A stretch of DNA of 8,089 nucleotides from Acidobacteriota bacterium (GCA_021784615.1 JAJYHU010000314.1:1-8089); one strand, 5' to 3'; shown: positions 1-7,274, numbered from the stretch's first letter. Notes: a model not told the origin generated them from the sequence alone. Program-made: numbers and translations.

Positions 1-21
1 TACGCCAATCGTCATGGCCAT
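1..21 (-). CDS. Start of a leftward gene, truncated by the window edge
   Basis: Only the first seven codons are present, reading MAMTIGV on the minus strand, so no product can be named. The call rests on context. Two ATG codons (19-21 and 13-15) lie in frame, a purine-rich GGGAG stands five to six bases before the first, and a strong leftward promoter lies at 72-100, giving a leader of about 45 nt. Either ATG could be the real start; the upstream one has better Shine-Dalgarno spacing. The gene would be in the same orientation as the GloVer gene to its right, but with its own promoter. The frame could also be chance, since nothing beyond codon 7 can be seen. Confidence 0.4.
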
Positions 22-71
22 TTCCGCTCCCGGCCGGCTCCCAAGGGCGGAAGCCCGGGAAATCAATGAAA

Positions 72-100
72 AGACTAGCACAGTAGGCCTATTTTGTCAA
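72..100 (-). promoter_or_regulatory. Leftward sigma70-type promoter with extended -10
   Basis: On the minus strand there is a perfect TTGACA -35 box (95-100), a 17-nt spacer and a -10 box TAGTCT (72-77) directly preceded by TGC, an extended -10 motif. The -10 box itself matches TATAAT at only three of six positions, but these include the key first two bases and the last. The start of transcription would be near 64-65. It lies between the end of the GloVer gene and the truncated gene at the left edge, and points at the latter. Confidence 0.55.
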
Positions 101-200
101 GCTTTTTCTGCCACGGGACTGTGCAACGGATGCTGTCCGCCCCTGCAAATGATCGGGCGGGCGAACCCGCGTTTGGAATAAGATTTCGCGGCCAAAGGGC

Positions 201-225
201 CCACGGCACAAAACCGGTGCCGTGG
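201..225. repeat. Perfect 9-bp inverted repeat; terminator or REP-like palindrome
   Basis: The arms CCACGGCAC (201-209) and GTGCCGTGG (217-225) are perfectly complementary around a 7-nt loop (AAAACCG). The hairpin lies about 90 nt past the stop codon of the leftward GloVer gene and before the promoter of the next leftward gene, where a terminator would be expected. No run of T follows on the minus strand, so a classical intrinsic terminator is not shown. The sequence has the look of a dispersed palindromic element, but only one copy occurs in the window. Confidence 0.5.
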
Positions 226-316
226 CTACCGGAGTGCGCCACGGCTTGCCACCTCACGTCGATCAGCCGAGGTTGCGGCAAGGGCCGGCGAGTTCCAAAA
301 ACCCGAGCCCCCGGCG

Positions 317-2473
317 CTACTTCACATTCAAGGTCAGCGTGGTCGAGTGCGCGACGCTGTCCGAGGCGGCTGTTACAGTCAGCGTGTAAGTGCCTGCCGG
401 CGTGCCAGGGGAACTTGTCAGAGAAGATGAGCTTCCGCTTCCGCCCCCACCGCCGCACGAAGCCCAGAATGCCACGGTCAACAGAACCACGGCCAGCGGC
501 GCGAGCCACGCCAGGCGCGCCTTTCCGCGCCTCGACACAAGGCCGAGCGTGCAGAGTCCAAGCAGGTCAAGGAACGTTAACCAAAGGACCGCAGGCGGAG
601 GTACCGGGAAATCCGGTCTACGCGGTGCCGCGAGCGCGGGAGCGCTGGTTGCTACACTTACCGTCACGCCGACAGGGTCAGTCCCATCGGGAACCATCTG
701 GGGTGGAGTAACCGTACATGTCGAGTGCAGCGGTGCGCCTCCGCAGGTAAGGAAAACGGGCGATGCAAATCCCCATTCCGGCGTCAGCGTCAGTGAGAAT
801 TGTGCAGTGCTCCCGGCTTTCACCGTCTCGCTGGAAGATGACCCGGAAGACATGTCGAGAGTGAAATCCGGCAGCTTAAACCCGGTCCCGGTCAGGTTGA
901 CGGTCTGGGCGCCGGCACTGTCCGAGATGATCAACGTGGCAGACTCGTTCCCCACAATGGAAGGCGTAAAGTTGACAAGGGTGGCGCACGTCCCTCCACC
1001 GGGAGCCACCGAGGTGCTGGTCGAGCAGTTTGTGCCCGTATCAGATAATGCGACCGCAAAGTCGCTGGCATCGGATCCCGAGATCCAAACACTGCTGAGG
1101 CCCAACGTTGAACTTGTGTAGTTGGTCAGTCTGAGCGCCTGCGGAGGACTTGTGGTGCCGGCAAGATAAGTCCCAAGATCCACATTGGAGGGCGACAGGG
1201 TCACGCCGGAACGCGTCGCATTGGGATTCACTTTGAACAACGTTCCCTTCTGCAGAGTGCCGCCAAGTTCGGTGGTTCCATAAAGGTTGCCAGCCGGCCC
1301 GATGATCAAACCAGCCCAGGGATAATAGCCGTCGCCGGGCATGCCCTGAAAACTCCATAATTCACGGAACGTATAGCCCGTAGAAGACTTAACCAGCTTA
1401 TAGACGCTTCCGTACTGGTTGGCACCGCTGCCGGTCAACAGGGTGCCGTACAGGTTGCCGGCGGAGTCCATGGTCACGCCTGCCCGGGTCTCACCCTCAT
1501 CGGAGCTAAAGTTGTACAGCACCGTTGCCATGTATCCCCCGGAAGACTTGACCAGCTCATAGACGGTCCCGTTTCCGTTGGCGCCGCCAGTCAAGGTAGT
1601 ACCGTACAGGTTGCCCGCAGAGTCCAACGTGAGGTTTCCCACAGGGTAGGTGATAGCGCCGCGAAGGGCCGCGAAATTGTATAAGACTTTTTCTGTGTAG
1701 CTGGTGTAAGACTCGACGAGTTCATAGACAACTCCCTGCTGGTTGGCGCCGCCGGAGCCGGCAAGTCCATACAGGTTGCCCGCGGAGTCCAAGATGACGC
1801 CCCCTACGGGCGAACCCCCATCGCTGGTGCCCGTGAAGGTCAGCAATGTCTTTTCCGTGTAACCGGTAGGGGTATTGATCAGTTCGAATACAGCTCCACG
1901 GTCGTAAGGGCTGCCTTGACGAGTGGTGCCGTATAGGTTGCCGGCGGAGTCCATGACGAGACTTGCCGTCGGCAGGTCGCCCGCGTCACCGCTACCCGAA
2001 AATTTGTACAGCACCTTTTCACTGTAGCCGGTGGAGGACTTGATGAGTTCGAAGACGGCTCCGAGGTACGCGCCAAGGCCACCGCCGTTCGTGGTGGTGC
2101 CATAAAGGTTGCCCGCTGAGTCCATGATCACACTTCCATTGGGATCTGAGGCGTCGAGAGGCACGCTCCCGAAGTTGTACAACAACTCTTCGTGGTAGCC
2201 CGTAAGCGTCTTGACAAATTCGTAGACGGCTCCCATGTCGTATGCTCCGCCGCCGTAAGCGCCATAGAGATTGCCCGACGAGTCCATCGTCAAGGCTGCC
2301 GAGGAGCCATATACGTCGGTCGGGAAGCCCACGAAACTGTGAAGCACCGTTTCGGTTTGCGCGCGGGCGATGGCGGCCCCGCCGAGGAGAATCAGTCCGA
2401 ATAGAAAGGTAAGACTTGCAAAACGCCTGAGGAACACAAAGGAAAAATGACGCCCAGTTCCACAACCAAACAT
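317..2473 (-). CDS. Exported GloVer tandem-repeat protein with choice-of-anchor D domain
   Basis: A 718-aa protein, probably cell-surface attached; its molecular function is unknown. Residues 1-38 form a signal peptide (basic start, hydrophobic core, cleavage after ARA). Residues 41-417 contain seven tandem repeats of about 54 residues, each with a DSAGNLYGTT-like core, then G-x-VYELVKSSTGY and a VLYNF start to the next unit. This is the GloVer repeat family, and seven copies suggest a closed seven-bladed beta-propeller. Residues 425-532 resemble a choice-of-anchor D (ASH-like) domain with a DFAV motif and two cysteines. Residues 536-612 look like an Ig-like domain; two hydrophobic helices follow at about 628-646 and 654-672, then ASCGGGGG and a final beta-strand segment. 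The start at 2473 is chosen because AGGAGG stands 5 nt upstream and the signal peptide begins there. The frame is open back to 2671, but that extension would cross the putative promoter at 2500-2529. A role in binding surface polysaccharide is only a guess. Confidence 0.9.
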   Translation of the reverse strand: MFGCGTGRHFSFVFLRRFASLTFLFGLILLGGAAIARAQTETVLHSFVGFPTDVYGSSAALTMDSSGNLYGAYGGGAYDMGAVYEFVKTLTGYHEELLYNFGSVPLDASDPNGSVIMDSAGNLYGTTTNGGGLGAYLGAVFELIKSSTGYSEKVLYKFSGSGDAGDLPTASLVMDSAGNLYGTTRQGSPYDRGAVFELINTPTGYTEKTLLTFTGTSDGGSPVGGVILDSAGNLYGLAGSGGANQQGVVYELVESYTSYTEKVLYNFAALRGAITYPVGNLTLDSAGNLYGTTLTGGANGNGTVYELVKSSGGYMATVLYNFSSDEGETRAGVTMDSAGNLYGTLLTGSGANQYGSVYKLVKSSTGYTFRELWSFQGMPGDGYYPWAGLIIGPAGNLYGTTELGGTLQKGTLFKVNPNATRSGVTLSPSNVDLGTYLAGTTSPPQALRLTNYTSSTLGLSSVWISGSDASDFAVALSDTGTNCSTSTSVAPGGGTCATLVNFTPSIVGNESATLIISDSAGAQTVNLTGTGFKLPDFTLDMSSGSSSSETVKAGSTAQFSLTLTPEWGFASPVFLTCGGAPLHSTCTVTPPQMVPDGTDPVGVTVSVATSAPALAAPRRPDFPVPPPAVLWLTFLDLLGLCTLGLVSRRGKARLAWLAPLAVVLLTVAFWASCGGGGGSGSSSSLTSSPGTPAGTYTLTVTAASDSVAHSTTLTLNVK
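1223..2353 (-). repeat. Seven in-gene GloVer repeats of about 162 bp
   Basis: This is the stretch coding residues 41-417 of the GloVer protein. The best conserved DNA core on the plus strand reads like GCCGGCGGAGTCCATG and recurs roughly every 155-170 bp (for example near 1458, 1610, 1778, 1940, 2112 and 2276). Unit lengths differ by a few codons in the loops between strands. The seventh unit (about 1223-1370) is the most diverged, with IIGPAGNLYG in place of the DSAGNLYG core. The copies differ enough at DNA level to suggest old duplication rather than recent amplification. Confidence 0.8.
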
Positions 2474-2499
2474 AGGACCCTCCTGAACAATCGACGATA

Positions 2500-2529
2500 T
2501 GTATCTCTCAAAACGCAATGCAGTGTCAA
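2500..2529 (-). promoter_or_regulatory. Putative promoter of the GloVer gene
   Basis: On the minus strand a perfect TTGACA (2524-2529) is followed after 18 nt by GATACA (2500-2505), a weak -10 match (three of six). Transcription would start near 2493, giving a leader of about 20 nt that holds little more than the AGGAGG ribosome site before the ATG at 2473. The perfect -35 box and the fitting distance support it; the exact -10 box is uncertain. Confidence 0.45.
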
Positions 2530-2657
2530 GGCGACTTTGAGAAACGCCGTGCCAGCCTGGAGAGGCCGCGGCCTCACGTCCCGCTTTTTGTTTGCGAAGA
2601 AATAAGAAGCCGCGGATCGGACGATCTGCGCTACCAACAATCCCTTTCACCAAACCG

Positions 2658-2712
2658 GGCGGTGAGGACACCGCCGCGACAAAAACCCCCTCACGCGGTC
2701 GCTAGCGCGACC
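2658..2712. repeat. Intergenic double-hairpin element, REP/MITE-like or terminator
   Basis: Two perfect short hairpins lie between the two leftward genes. The first has arms GGCGGTG (2658-2664) and CACCGCC (2669-2675) around AGGA. The second has arms GGTCGC (2697-2702) and GCGACC (2707-2712) around TAGC. Between them on the minus strand is GAGGGGGTTTTT, so the right-hand hairpin, met first by transcripts leaving the glycosidase gene, is followed at some distance by a T5 run and could act in termination. The flanks (CCCCCTCAC... and ACCCTCTCCCC) resemble dispersed intergenic repeats I know from other bacterial genomes. The rest of 2474-2766 holds only the GloVer promoter and leader. Confidence 0.5.
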
Positions 2713-2766
2713 ACCCTCTCCCCAAGGGCGAGGATTGGGAACAACAAGAGCGTAGTCGCGCGACGC

Positions 2767-4593
2767 CTAGCGGTAAAGGACCGCGAGGAGTGCGAGGTAG
2801 TTATCGATGAGCAGGCCCTCGTAGCCGTGGGGAGTGCCGTCCCAGGCCCGCCAGTCGTAGGTCATGCCGTTTGGCCCTTTGCCCTGGAAATTGCCGGCTT
2901 CAAAGCCGCCGAGCAGCGGAAACAGGATGGCGTCGGCCTGTTTCCGCCGCCCCAGTTTGTACAAGGCGCGGAGGGTAAAGTAGACATAGTTCCCTGAGGC
3001 TCCCCCATTTTCGTAAACCTGGAAAGCGTTATAGCCGAAGCGCGGGTTGTGATCCACGTAATCTTCAGGGCGAATGGGAATCAGGTTGCCCGGCAGTCCG
3101 TACTGGAAGTGCGTGTAGCCGACCGCCTTCATCTTGGCCAGCATGTGATCCATGATGCTGTTGGCCAGGGGGTTGGGCACCAGGCCGTAGGTGATGGCCA
3201 CTCCGCTGACAAAGGTGAAGTAATAGTCGTGGAGCTTGCCGTCGGCGCTTTTCCAGCCGGCCAGAACGCCGGTCGAGGGATCATAGAATGTCTTGACGTA
3301 GGCGGAACGGATCGCCTGGGCTTTTGAGGCGTAAAGCCGGGCGTCGTCGGGCCGGTTCATGCGGCGGGCCAGCTCCGCCATGCCGAGCAGGGCGTGGTAG
3401 GCGAGCGCATTGGAATAAGCGTCTTCATGGGCAAAGCCGACGGTGTCCCACCAGTTGGCCGGACGGAGCGCAATTTTTGCAGGCCAGGAGCCGGAGTTGC
3501 CGCTGGCGGGAAAAGAGAGCAGGCCGTTTCCATCCTGCGTGGCCAGCACGGTCGCAGCCCATTCCTTCAGCCCCGCGTAATTCTTCCGGAGCCACGGCAA
3601 ATCATTCGAGCCGCTGACGTAATCTGAGGCTGCGGTCAGCAAGGAAGGATAAGCGTCCAGGAAATTATAGATCTGCTGTGTATTCCCGCCGTACCTGGCC
3701 ATCCCGCAGCCCTTCTTTCCGCTCAAGTACTGGTCCAGCGTCTCGCGGACGAGATCGAGCGCCGTAAGACCTTTTGCCAAAGGAGGGGTTCGGAGCGCCA
3801 TGGTCGCAGGGAAGTACAAATTGAGGGCGCAGGGATCGCTGGCGGAATTGTTGGCCAGCATATGTCGGCGGGGATTCAGTTGGAAAATGTTGAGGAAGTT
3901 GCGCCGGAAACCGTCAAAGCGCGGGTCGCCTGCCAGTTTTGGCCCGCCCGGATAAATGGCCACAACCTTCAGGGTATATTCCACAACCGGCATGGCCCTG
4001 GACGCCGCCGGGAACGTAACCCGCACGTAATCTTTGTTAGGGTAGCGGCCGAAGCGCTCAGCGTCATAACCCAGCGCAACGCGGCTGCCTTCGCTCAGGG
4101 TGATGCGGAACGTTCCCTGGTCAGGAAAGTGCAGGACGGCGGGCAACCGAACGCTCGCGTCCTTGTTCTCCATGCCCAGCAGCGTGGCATGGGAGGCCCA
4201 GGGGTTGAAAACGGCAACGAGCGGCTGGGGCGGGCTCGCGGCGTTGTAGCTGGAACGAATGCGCAATTCCCGATTGGAAAACTCGAAGGCCCATACGGGC
4301 GGCGCGGCGGGCGCCTCGTCCGCGGAACGATATGCGACCGTCTGGCCGCTCGAGTGAACCGTAAACGCCTGCGCTGCAGACGCCGGAGGGCGAACCAGAT
4401 TCGCCCCGAGCCGGCCGTTGCCCAAAGAGTCCACCGCCAGCGCGAGGAATGCCGGATGATCGTTTGCCAGCGCAACTTTGAAGTAAGGAGATTGGTAATG
4501 GAGCGGCGCCGGGGCCTTTTGCGCCCGAGCGGCCTGGACAAGCAAAAATGAAACAAGAGCCAGCATCCATATCTTTACTGGGTTATAACTCAT
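2767..4593 (-). CDS. Exported six-hairpin glycosidase-like protein
   Basis: A 608-aa protein with a signal peptide (about residues 1-24, cleavage after ARA), hence periplasmic or secreted. The N-terminal part (about 30-215) is beta-rich and resembles the beta-sandwich that precedes the toroid in many such enzymes. From about 225 to the end the pattern is that of an alpha/alpha-toroid (six-hairpin) glycosidase: helix pairs with aromatic and acidic clusters such as NWWDTVGFAHEDAYSNALAY (380-399), YENGGASGNY (527-536) and YDWRAWDGTPHGYEGLL (579-595). E390, D391, E528, D580 and E592 are candidate active-site acids; I cannot assign which are catalytic, nor the CAZy family or substrate. The start at 4593 has AAGGAAGG about 4 nt upstream and begins the signal peptide; the in-frame start 13 codons earlier (4632) lacks this support. 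It lies upstream of the GloVer gene in the same orientation, but the 293-bp gap with its own promoter argues against one operon. Confidence 0.8.
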   Translation of the reverse strand: MSYNPVKIWMLALVSFLLVQAARAQKAPAPLHYQSPYFKVALANDHPAFLALAVDSLGNGRLGANLVRPPASAAQAFTVHSSGQTVAYRSADEAPAAPPVWAFEFSNRELRIRSSYNAASPPQPLVAVFNPWASHATLLGMENKDASVRLPAVLHFPDQGTFRITLSEGSRVALGYDAERFGRYPNKDYVRVTFPAASRAMPVVEYTLKVVAIYPGGPKLAGDPRFDGFRRNFLNIFQLNPRRHMLANNSASDPCALNLYFPATMALRTPPLAKGLTALDLVRETLDQYLSGKKGCGMARYGGNTQQIYNFLDAYPSLLTAASDYVSGSNDLPWLRKNYAGLKEWAATVLATQDGNGLLSFPASGNSGSWPAKIALRPANWWDTVGFAHEDAYSNALAYHALLGMAELARRMNRPDDARLYASKAQAIRSAYVKTFYDPSTGVLAGWKSADGKLHDYYFTFVSGVAITYGLVPNPLANSIMDHMLAKMKAVGYTHFQYGLPGNLIPIRPEDYVDHNPRFGYNAFQVYENGGASGNYVYFTLRALYKLGRRKQADAILFPLLGGFEAGNFQGKGPNGMTYDWRAWDGTPHGYEGLLIDNYLALLAVLYR

Positions 4594-4677
4594 CGAGCCT
4601 TCCTTCGCCAAATTTTGCCTGGCGCGCCACAACTCCGCCCTGCCGCCAGATTCAACAGTCCATCATCCCTGATCCGC

Positions 4678-4706
4678 CTGTCATTGAGAGAAAACCAGTT
4701 TACATT
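4678..4706 (+). promoter_or_regulatory. Weak candidate promoter for the rightward acyltransferase gene
   Basis: CTGTCA (4678-4683), 17 nt, then TACATT (4701-4706) matches four of six bases in each box, in the only AT-rich patch of the interval between the divergent genes. It would give a transcript running through the uppP remnant into the acyltransferase gene. Alternative boxes in the same patch (TTGAGA with CATAAT, 19-nt spacer) are about as good. I found no convincing promoter for the leftward glycosidase gene in 4594-4777. Confidence 0.25.
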
Positions 4707-4777
4707 AGCATAATTGCGGTTGGAACGGTCGGCGCGACGCCAAAGGGATTGGAGCCGGAGAGGGATCGTGATATTAA

Positions 4778-5065
4778 TCATCGTGCGGCAGCGTTGGCGC
4801 TTTGCCGACACTCGCGGGAGGAAGCTTGGGCGGCTACGGATTATCGGCCCTGCTGGCAGTCGGTTTCGTCGTTTCATTCATCGTGGCCTACGCCGCCGTC
4901 GCGTGGTTTATGGCCTGGGTGCGCAAGCGCGGCTTTGCTCCCTTCGCCATCTACCGGATCGTCTTTGGCGCGGCGGTGCTGCTGTGGACGTTCAAGATTC
5001 TGAGGCGAGCAATAAAAGTTCAAAGGGTAAGACGCGGAGTTCCGGACCGGCTCCGCGCAATTTAA
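4778..5065 (+). pseudogene. uppP: 3' remnant of uppP, undecaprenyl-diphosphatase
   Basis: Intact UppP is an integral membrane enzyme of roughly 270 residues that recycles undecaprenyl diphosphate to the monophosphate for peptidoglycan and O-antigen synthesis. Only its C-terminal end is present. After an in-frame stop at 4775-4777 the frame reads a Gly-rich loop, the helix GFVVSFIVAYAAVAWFMAWV, then RGFAPFAIYRIVFGAAVLLW, the closing helix with the family's PFAIYR signature. The conserved N-terminal catalytic motifs and all earlier helices are missing. I checked the other two plus frames upstream for a frameshifted continuation and saw none, so this is truncation. A TTG at 4802 could start an 87-aa peptide, but a functional enzyme is not possible. 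A basic tail (RRAIKVQRVRR) extends to the TAA, 16 nt before the acyltransferase ATG, so the two were probably once cotranscribed. Confidence 0.7.
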
Positions 5066-5081
5066 CTCAAGGAGAACGCCG

Positions 5082-6212
5082 ATGGAAGACTCCAAACCCG
5101 GGAAATCTCAGTTGCACGCCGTCGCGCCTTCTGAGCGCGTGGTGTCGGTGGACGCTTTGCGCGGCTTTGACATGTTTTGGATTGCGGGCGGCGCGCCGTT
5201 CGTGATGGAATTCTTCAGGCTGTTTTTGAACCCGCTGCCGCCCTGGCTGGCCGGGCAGTTTGAGCACACTCCCTGGATAGGTTTTGATTTCTGGGACATT
5301 ATCATGCCCCTTTTTCTTTTTATCGTGGGCGTGGCCATGCCGTTCTCCATTGGCAAGCGCCTGGGGCGGGGCGACAGCCGCCGCAGCATCTACCGCAAGG
5401 TGATCTATCGCGTCCTGGTGCTGTGGGTTCTGGGCATGGTGGCGCAGGGACACTTGCTGCTATTCACGCTGGGCAACTTCCAGGTTTACAGCAACACGCT
5501 GCAATCGATTGCGGCCGGATACCTGATCGCCTCAATTGCGCTGGTGGAGCTGCCCGAGCGCTGGCAGGCGGGACTGGCCGCGGCGCTGCTGGTGGTTTAT
5601 TGGGCGCTGATGAGGTTTGTGCCGGTGCCGGGCTACGGCGCGGGAGTTATCACGCCCAATGGCAACCTGGCCATCTGGATTGACAAGGCGCTGCTGGGGC
5701 GCTTCCAGGACGGCACGGATTACACCTGGATTCTGAGCAGCCTGGGCTTTGGCGCCACCACGCTGATGGGCGTTCTGGCCGGGCGTCTGCTGCGCGGACC
5801 CAAGCCCAAAGAACGCAAGGCGGCGTTGCTGGCCGCCTCAGGCGTGGCTTGCCTTTTCGCGGGTTGGCTGTGGAGCTTCGAGTTTCCCATCGTTAAGCAC
5901 ATCTGGACCAGCTCCATGGTGCTGTGGTCGGGCGGCTGGTGCCTGCTGCTGCTGGCGCTGTTTTACTGGGTGATCGACGTGCGGGGCTACCGGCGCTGGG
6001 CGTTCTTCTTTATCGTCATCGGCATGAATGCCATCGTCGCCTATATCGCTCCGGACATCATCCCCTTCAAGACCATCAGCCATACGCTCTTCGCAGGATT
6101 GGCAACTCATTTAGGAATGTTCGGCAATTTGCTGCTCGCCGCCGGAGCCGTGGGCATTCTGTGGTTTGGGCTCTACTACATGTTCCGCAAAAAAACGTTT
6201 GTGAGGATTTAG
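5082..6212 (+). CDS. NagX/HGSNAT-like membrane acyltransferase (COG4299, DUF5009-type)
   Basis: A 376-aa multi-pass inner-membrane protein of the predicted acyltransferase family related to heparan-alpha-glucosaminide N-acetyltransferase; bacterial members are often called NagX and sit near amino-sugar genes. Visible family marks in order: SVDALRGFDMFW (22-33) at the first helix, GFDFWDIIMPLFLFIVGVAM (67-86), NTLQSIAAGYL (138-148), KHIWTSSMVL (272-281) and IGMNAIVAYIAP (313-324). About nine to ten hydrophobic segments can be counted, and the length is normal, so the gene looks intact. The start is supported by AAGGAG 8 nt before the ATG. The protein may acetylate a glycan at the membrane using a cytoplasmic acetyl donor, as the human relative does; the actual substrate here is unknown. 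It follows the uppP remnant by 16 nt and converges on the restriction gene 109 nt away. The gap holds only a weak hairpin (GCGGT 6222-6226, ACCGC 6234-6238) without a T run. Confidence 0.85.
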   Translation: MEDSKPGKSQLHAVAPSERVVSVDALRGFDMFWIAGGAPFVMEFFRLFLNPLPPWLAGQFEHTPWIGFDFWDIIMPLFLFIVGVAMPFSIGKRLGRGDSRRSIYRKVIYRVLVLWVLGMVAQGHLLLFTLGNFQVYSNTLQSIAAGYLIASIALVELPERWQAGLAAALLVVYWALMRFVPVPGYGAGVITPNGNLAIWIDKALLGRFQDGTDYTWILSSLGFGATTLMGVLAGRLLRGPKPKERKAALLAASGVACLFAGWLWSFEFPIVKHIWTSSMVLWSGGWCLLLLALFYWVIDVRGYRRWAFFFIVIGMNAIVAYIAPDIIPFKTISHTLFAGLATHLGMFGNLLLAAGAVGILWFGLYYMFRKKTFVRI

Positions 6213-6321
6213 GGCGGGGCCGCGGTTAAGGTGACCGCACAGATAGTAAACGGCTCGATCTATGCGCCACCCGCGCGTCGAGAATGTGACGCCTTCCGTT
6301 GCGTGGTAAACAAATTGCCAG

Positions 6322-7251
6322 CTATTGAATCTCGATTTTCAGACTCATGTCAGTTTCGACCTCTGCGACCCTGCGATTGTACTCGTCGACGATATCCCGC
6401 ATTGTCGACAGAAAGTCCGTTTGCCTTTCTACAGAGATTTCAATAACGTTGTGAGCGATGAATTCCTCAAGAGCGAGAATCGTGAGTTCCTTGTCGATTC
6501 CCACCTCTTCTGCGAGGTTTCTAGCCTTGTCGACTCTTGCACGCGGAACTACTAATATGGGGTGCCGGTTTCGTTCGGAATTGGCCTTACATTTCTCGAG
6601 CACGCTCAGCCCCGGAGTGGCCGTGACATGATACGATATAGAATCAATGTCGAAGTCCCCTTCGCGTCCTGTCTGTGTGTCCCCCGCATTTCCGGGGTGG
6701 TTCGGAATGCGTTTCCTTGGATGTCTCTTTTGAAGCTTAGCCCCAACCAAGTGCTGTTCAACACGTCCACCAGATTTCCCCTCCGCATGCGTCAGGATTA
6801 AGTGTACCCAGGTAGAGGGCGATTGGTTACTGCTACAGCTTATTTTCAGATTTTGGCGGTTAAGCCATTGAAAAGCCCTTCGCCGAAGAACTTCGATCCC
6901 TTTCTCCAGTTCCTTGCCGCGCTCCGCCGGTGACAAACCGCTAAGAACGCCGCCGTACTCTAGATCTTCGAGCAGCCGCTCTGCATCGTGAGAAGCCTGC
7001 CGTGTCGTCGCTTCCTTCAAAAACAGTTCAGGAATGCCGTGTCTTTGAAGAATCGCGAATAAGCCGCTGCGCGCCCCTCTAACCTCACCACCAGTCTCAC
7101 TGAATATTTCTTCCCGCGTAATAGGGCAGACACCTTGCAGGTGATCGAGAACCACGATTCCGACAGCAACGGTGTTTCTTGACACCTTGCCTTTACGCTT
7201 GCACGACTCAATCCAAGATTTGACGACATTCCCGAGATCGGTTTGTGACAT
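6322..7251 (-). CDS. DUF4928-like protein, putative type II restriction endonuclease
   Basis: A complete 309-aa soluble protein that I recognise as DUF4928-like, a family usually found beside DNA cytosine methyltransferases and thought to be the restriction partner. Residues 1-140 are mostly helical and may form a DNA-binding or regulatory part. The probable nuclease core is in the second half: GGRVEQHLVGAKLQKRHP (161-178), D191, REGDFDIDSISYHVTATP (196-213), PILVVP (231-236) and a final helix-strand part. E165, D199 and the HVT at 208-210 lie where a PD-(D/E)XK fold would place its acidic and metal-binding residues, but no standard E-X-K triad is visible, so the active-site assignment is inference. 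The ATG at 7251 has no clear Shine-Dalgarno; it lies 23 nt after the methyltransferase stop, consistent with translation from one transcript in the order methyltransferase then nuclease. Base composition is near 50% GC, lower than the genes to the left, suggesting separate acquisition. Confidence 0.75.
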   Translation of the reverse strand: MSQTDLGNVVKSWIESCKRKGKVSRNTVAVGIVVLDHLQGVCPITREEIFSETGGEVRGARSGLFAILQRHGIPELFLKEATTRQASHDAERLLEDLEYGGVLSGLSPAERGKELEKGIEVLRRRAFQWLNRQNLKISCSSNQSPSTWVHLILTHAEGKSGGRVEQHLVGAKLQKRHPRKRIPNHPGNAGDTQTGREGDFDIDSISYHVTATPGLSVLEKCKANSERNRHPILVVPRARVDKARNLAEEVGIDKELTILALEEFIAHNVIEISVERQTDFLSTMRDIVDEYNRRVAEVETDMSLKIEIQ

Positions 7252-7274
7252 GGTTTGTCAAAATAGCAACGAGC

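Noticed and set aside
94..1121. Open frames of 205 and 243 codons on the plus strand
   Set aside because: They lie opposite the GloVer gene, have low-complexity Arg/Pro/Ser-rich translations and no recognisable domain; the minus-strand frame explains the codon pattern.
1223..2353. Regularly spaced repeats as a CRISPR-like array
   Set aside because: The spacing is about 162 bp, units are diverged and in frame, and they encode protein repeats of a known family.
2474..2671. 66-residue N-terminal extension of the GloVer protein
   Set aside because: It has no signal-peptide logic, crosses a putative promoter, and the ATG at 2473 has an AGGAGG site and starts a clear signal peptide.
3862..4551. 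229-codon plus-strand open frame
   Set aside because: Antisense to the glycosidase gene, Arg-rich, no family resemblance; a GC-driven shadow.
4714..5205. 163-codon plus-strand open frame crossing the uppP remnant
   Set aside because: The translation is Arg-rich and unlike any family, while another frame there reads clean UppP helices and then the acyltransferase start.
6222..6238. Hairpin between the convergent genes as an intrinsic terminator
   Set aside because: Only a 5-bp stem with a 7-nt loop and no T run on either strand; too weak to annotate.
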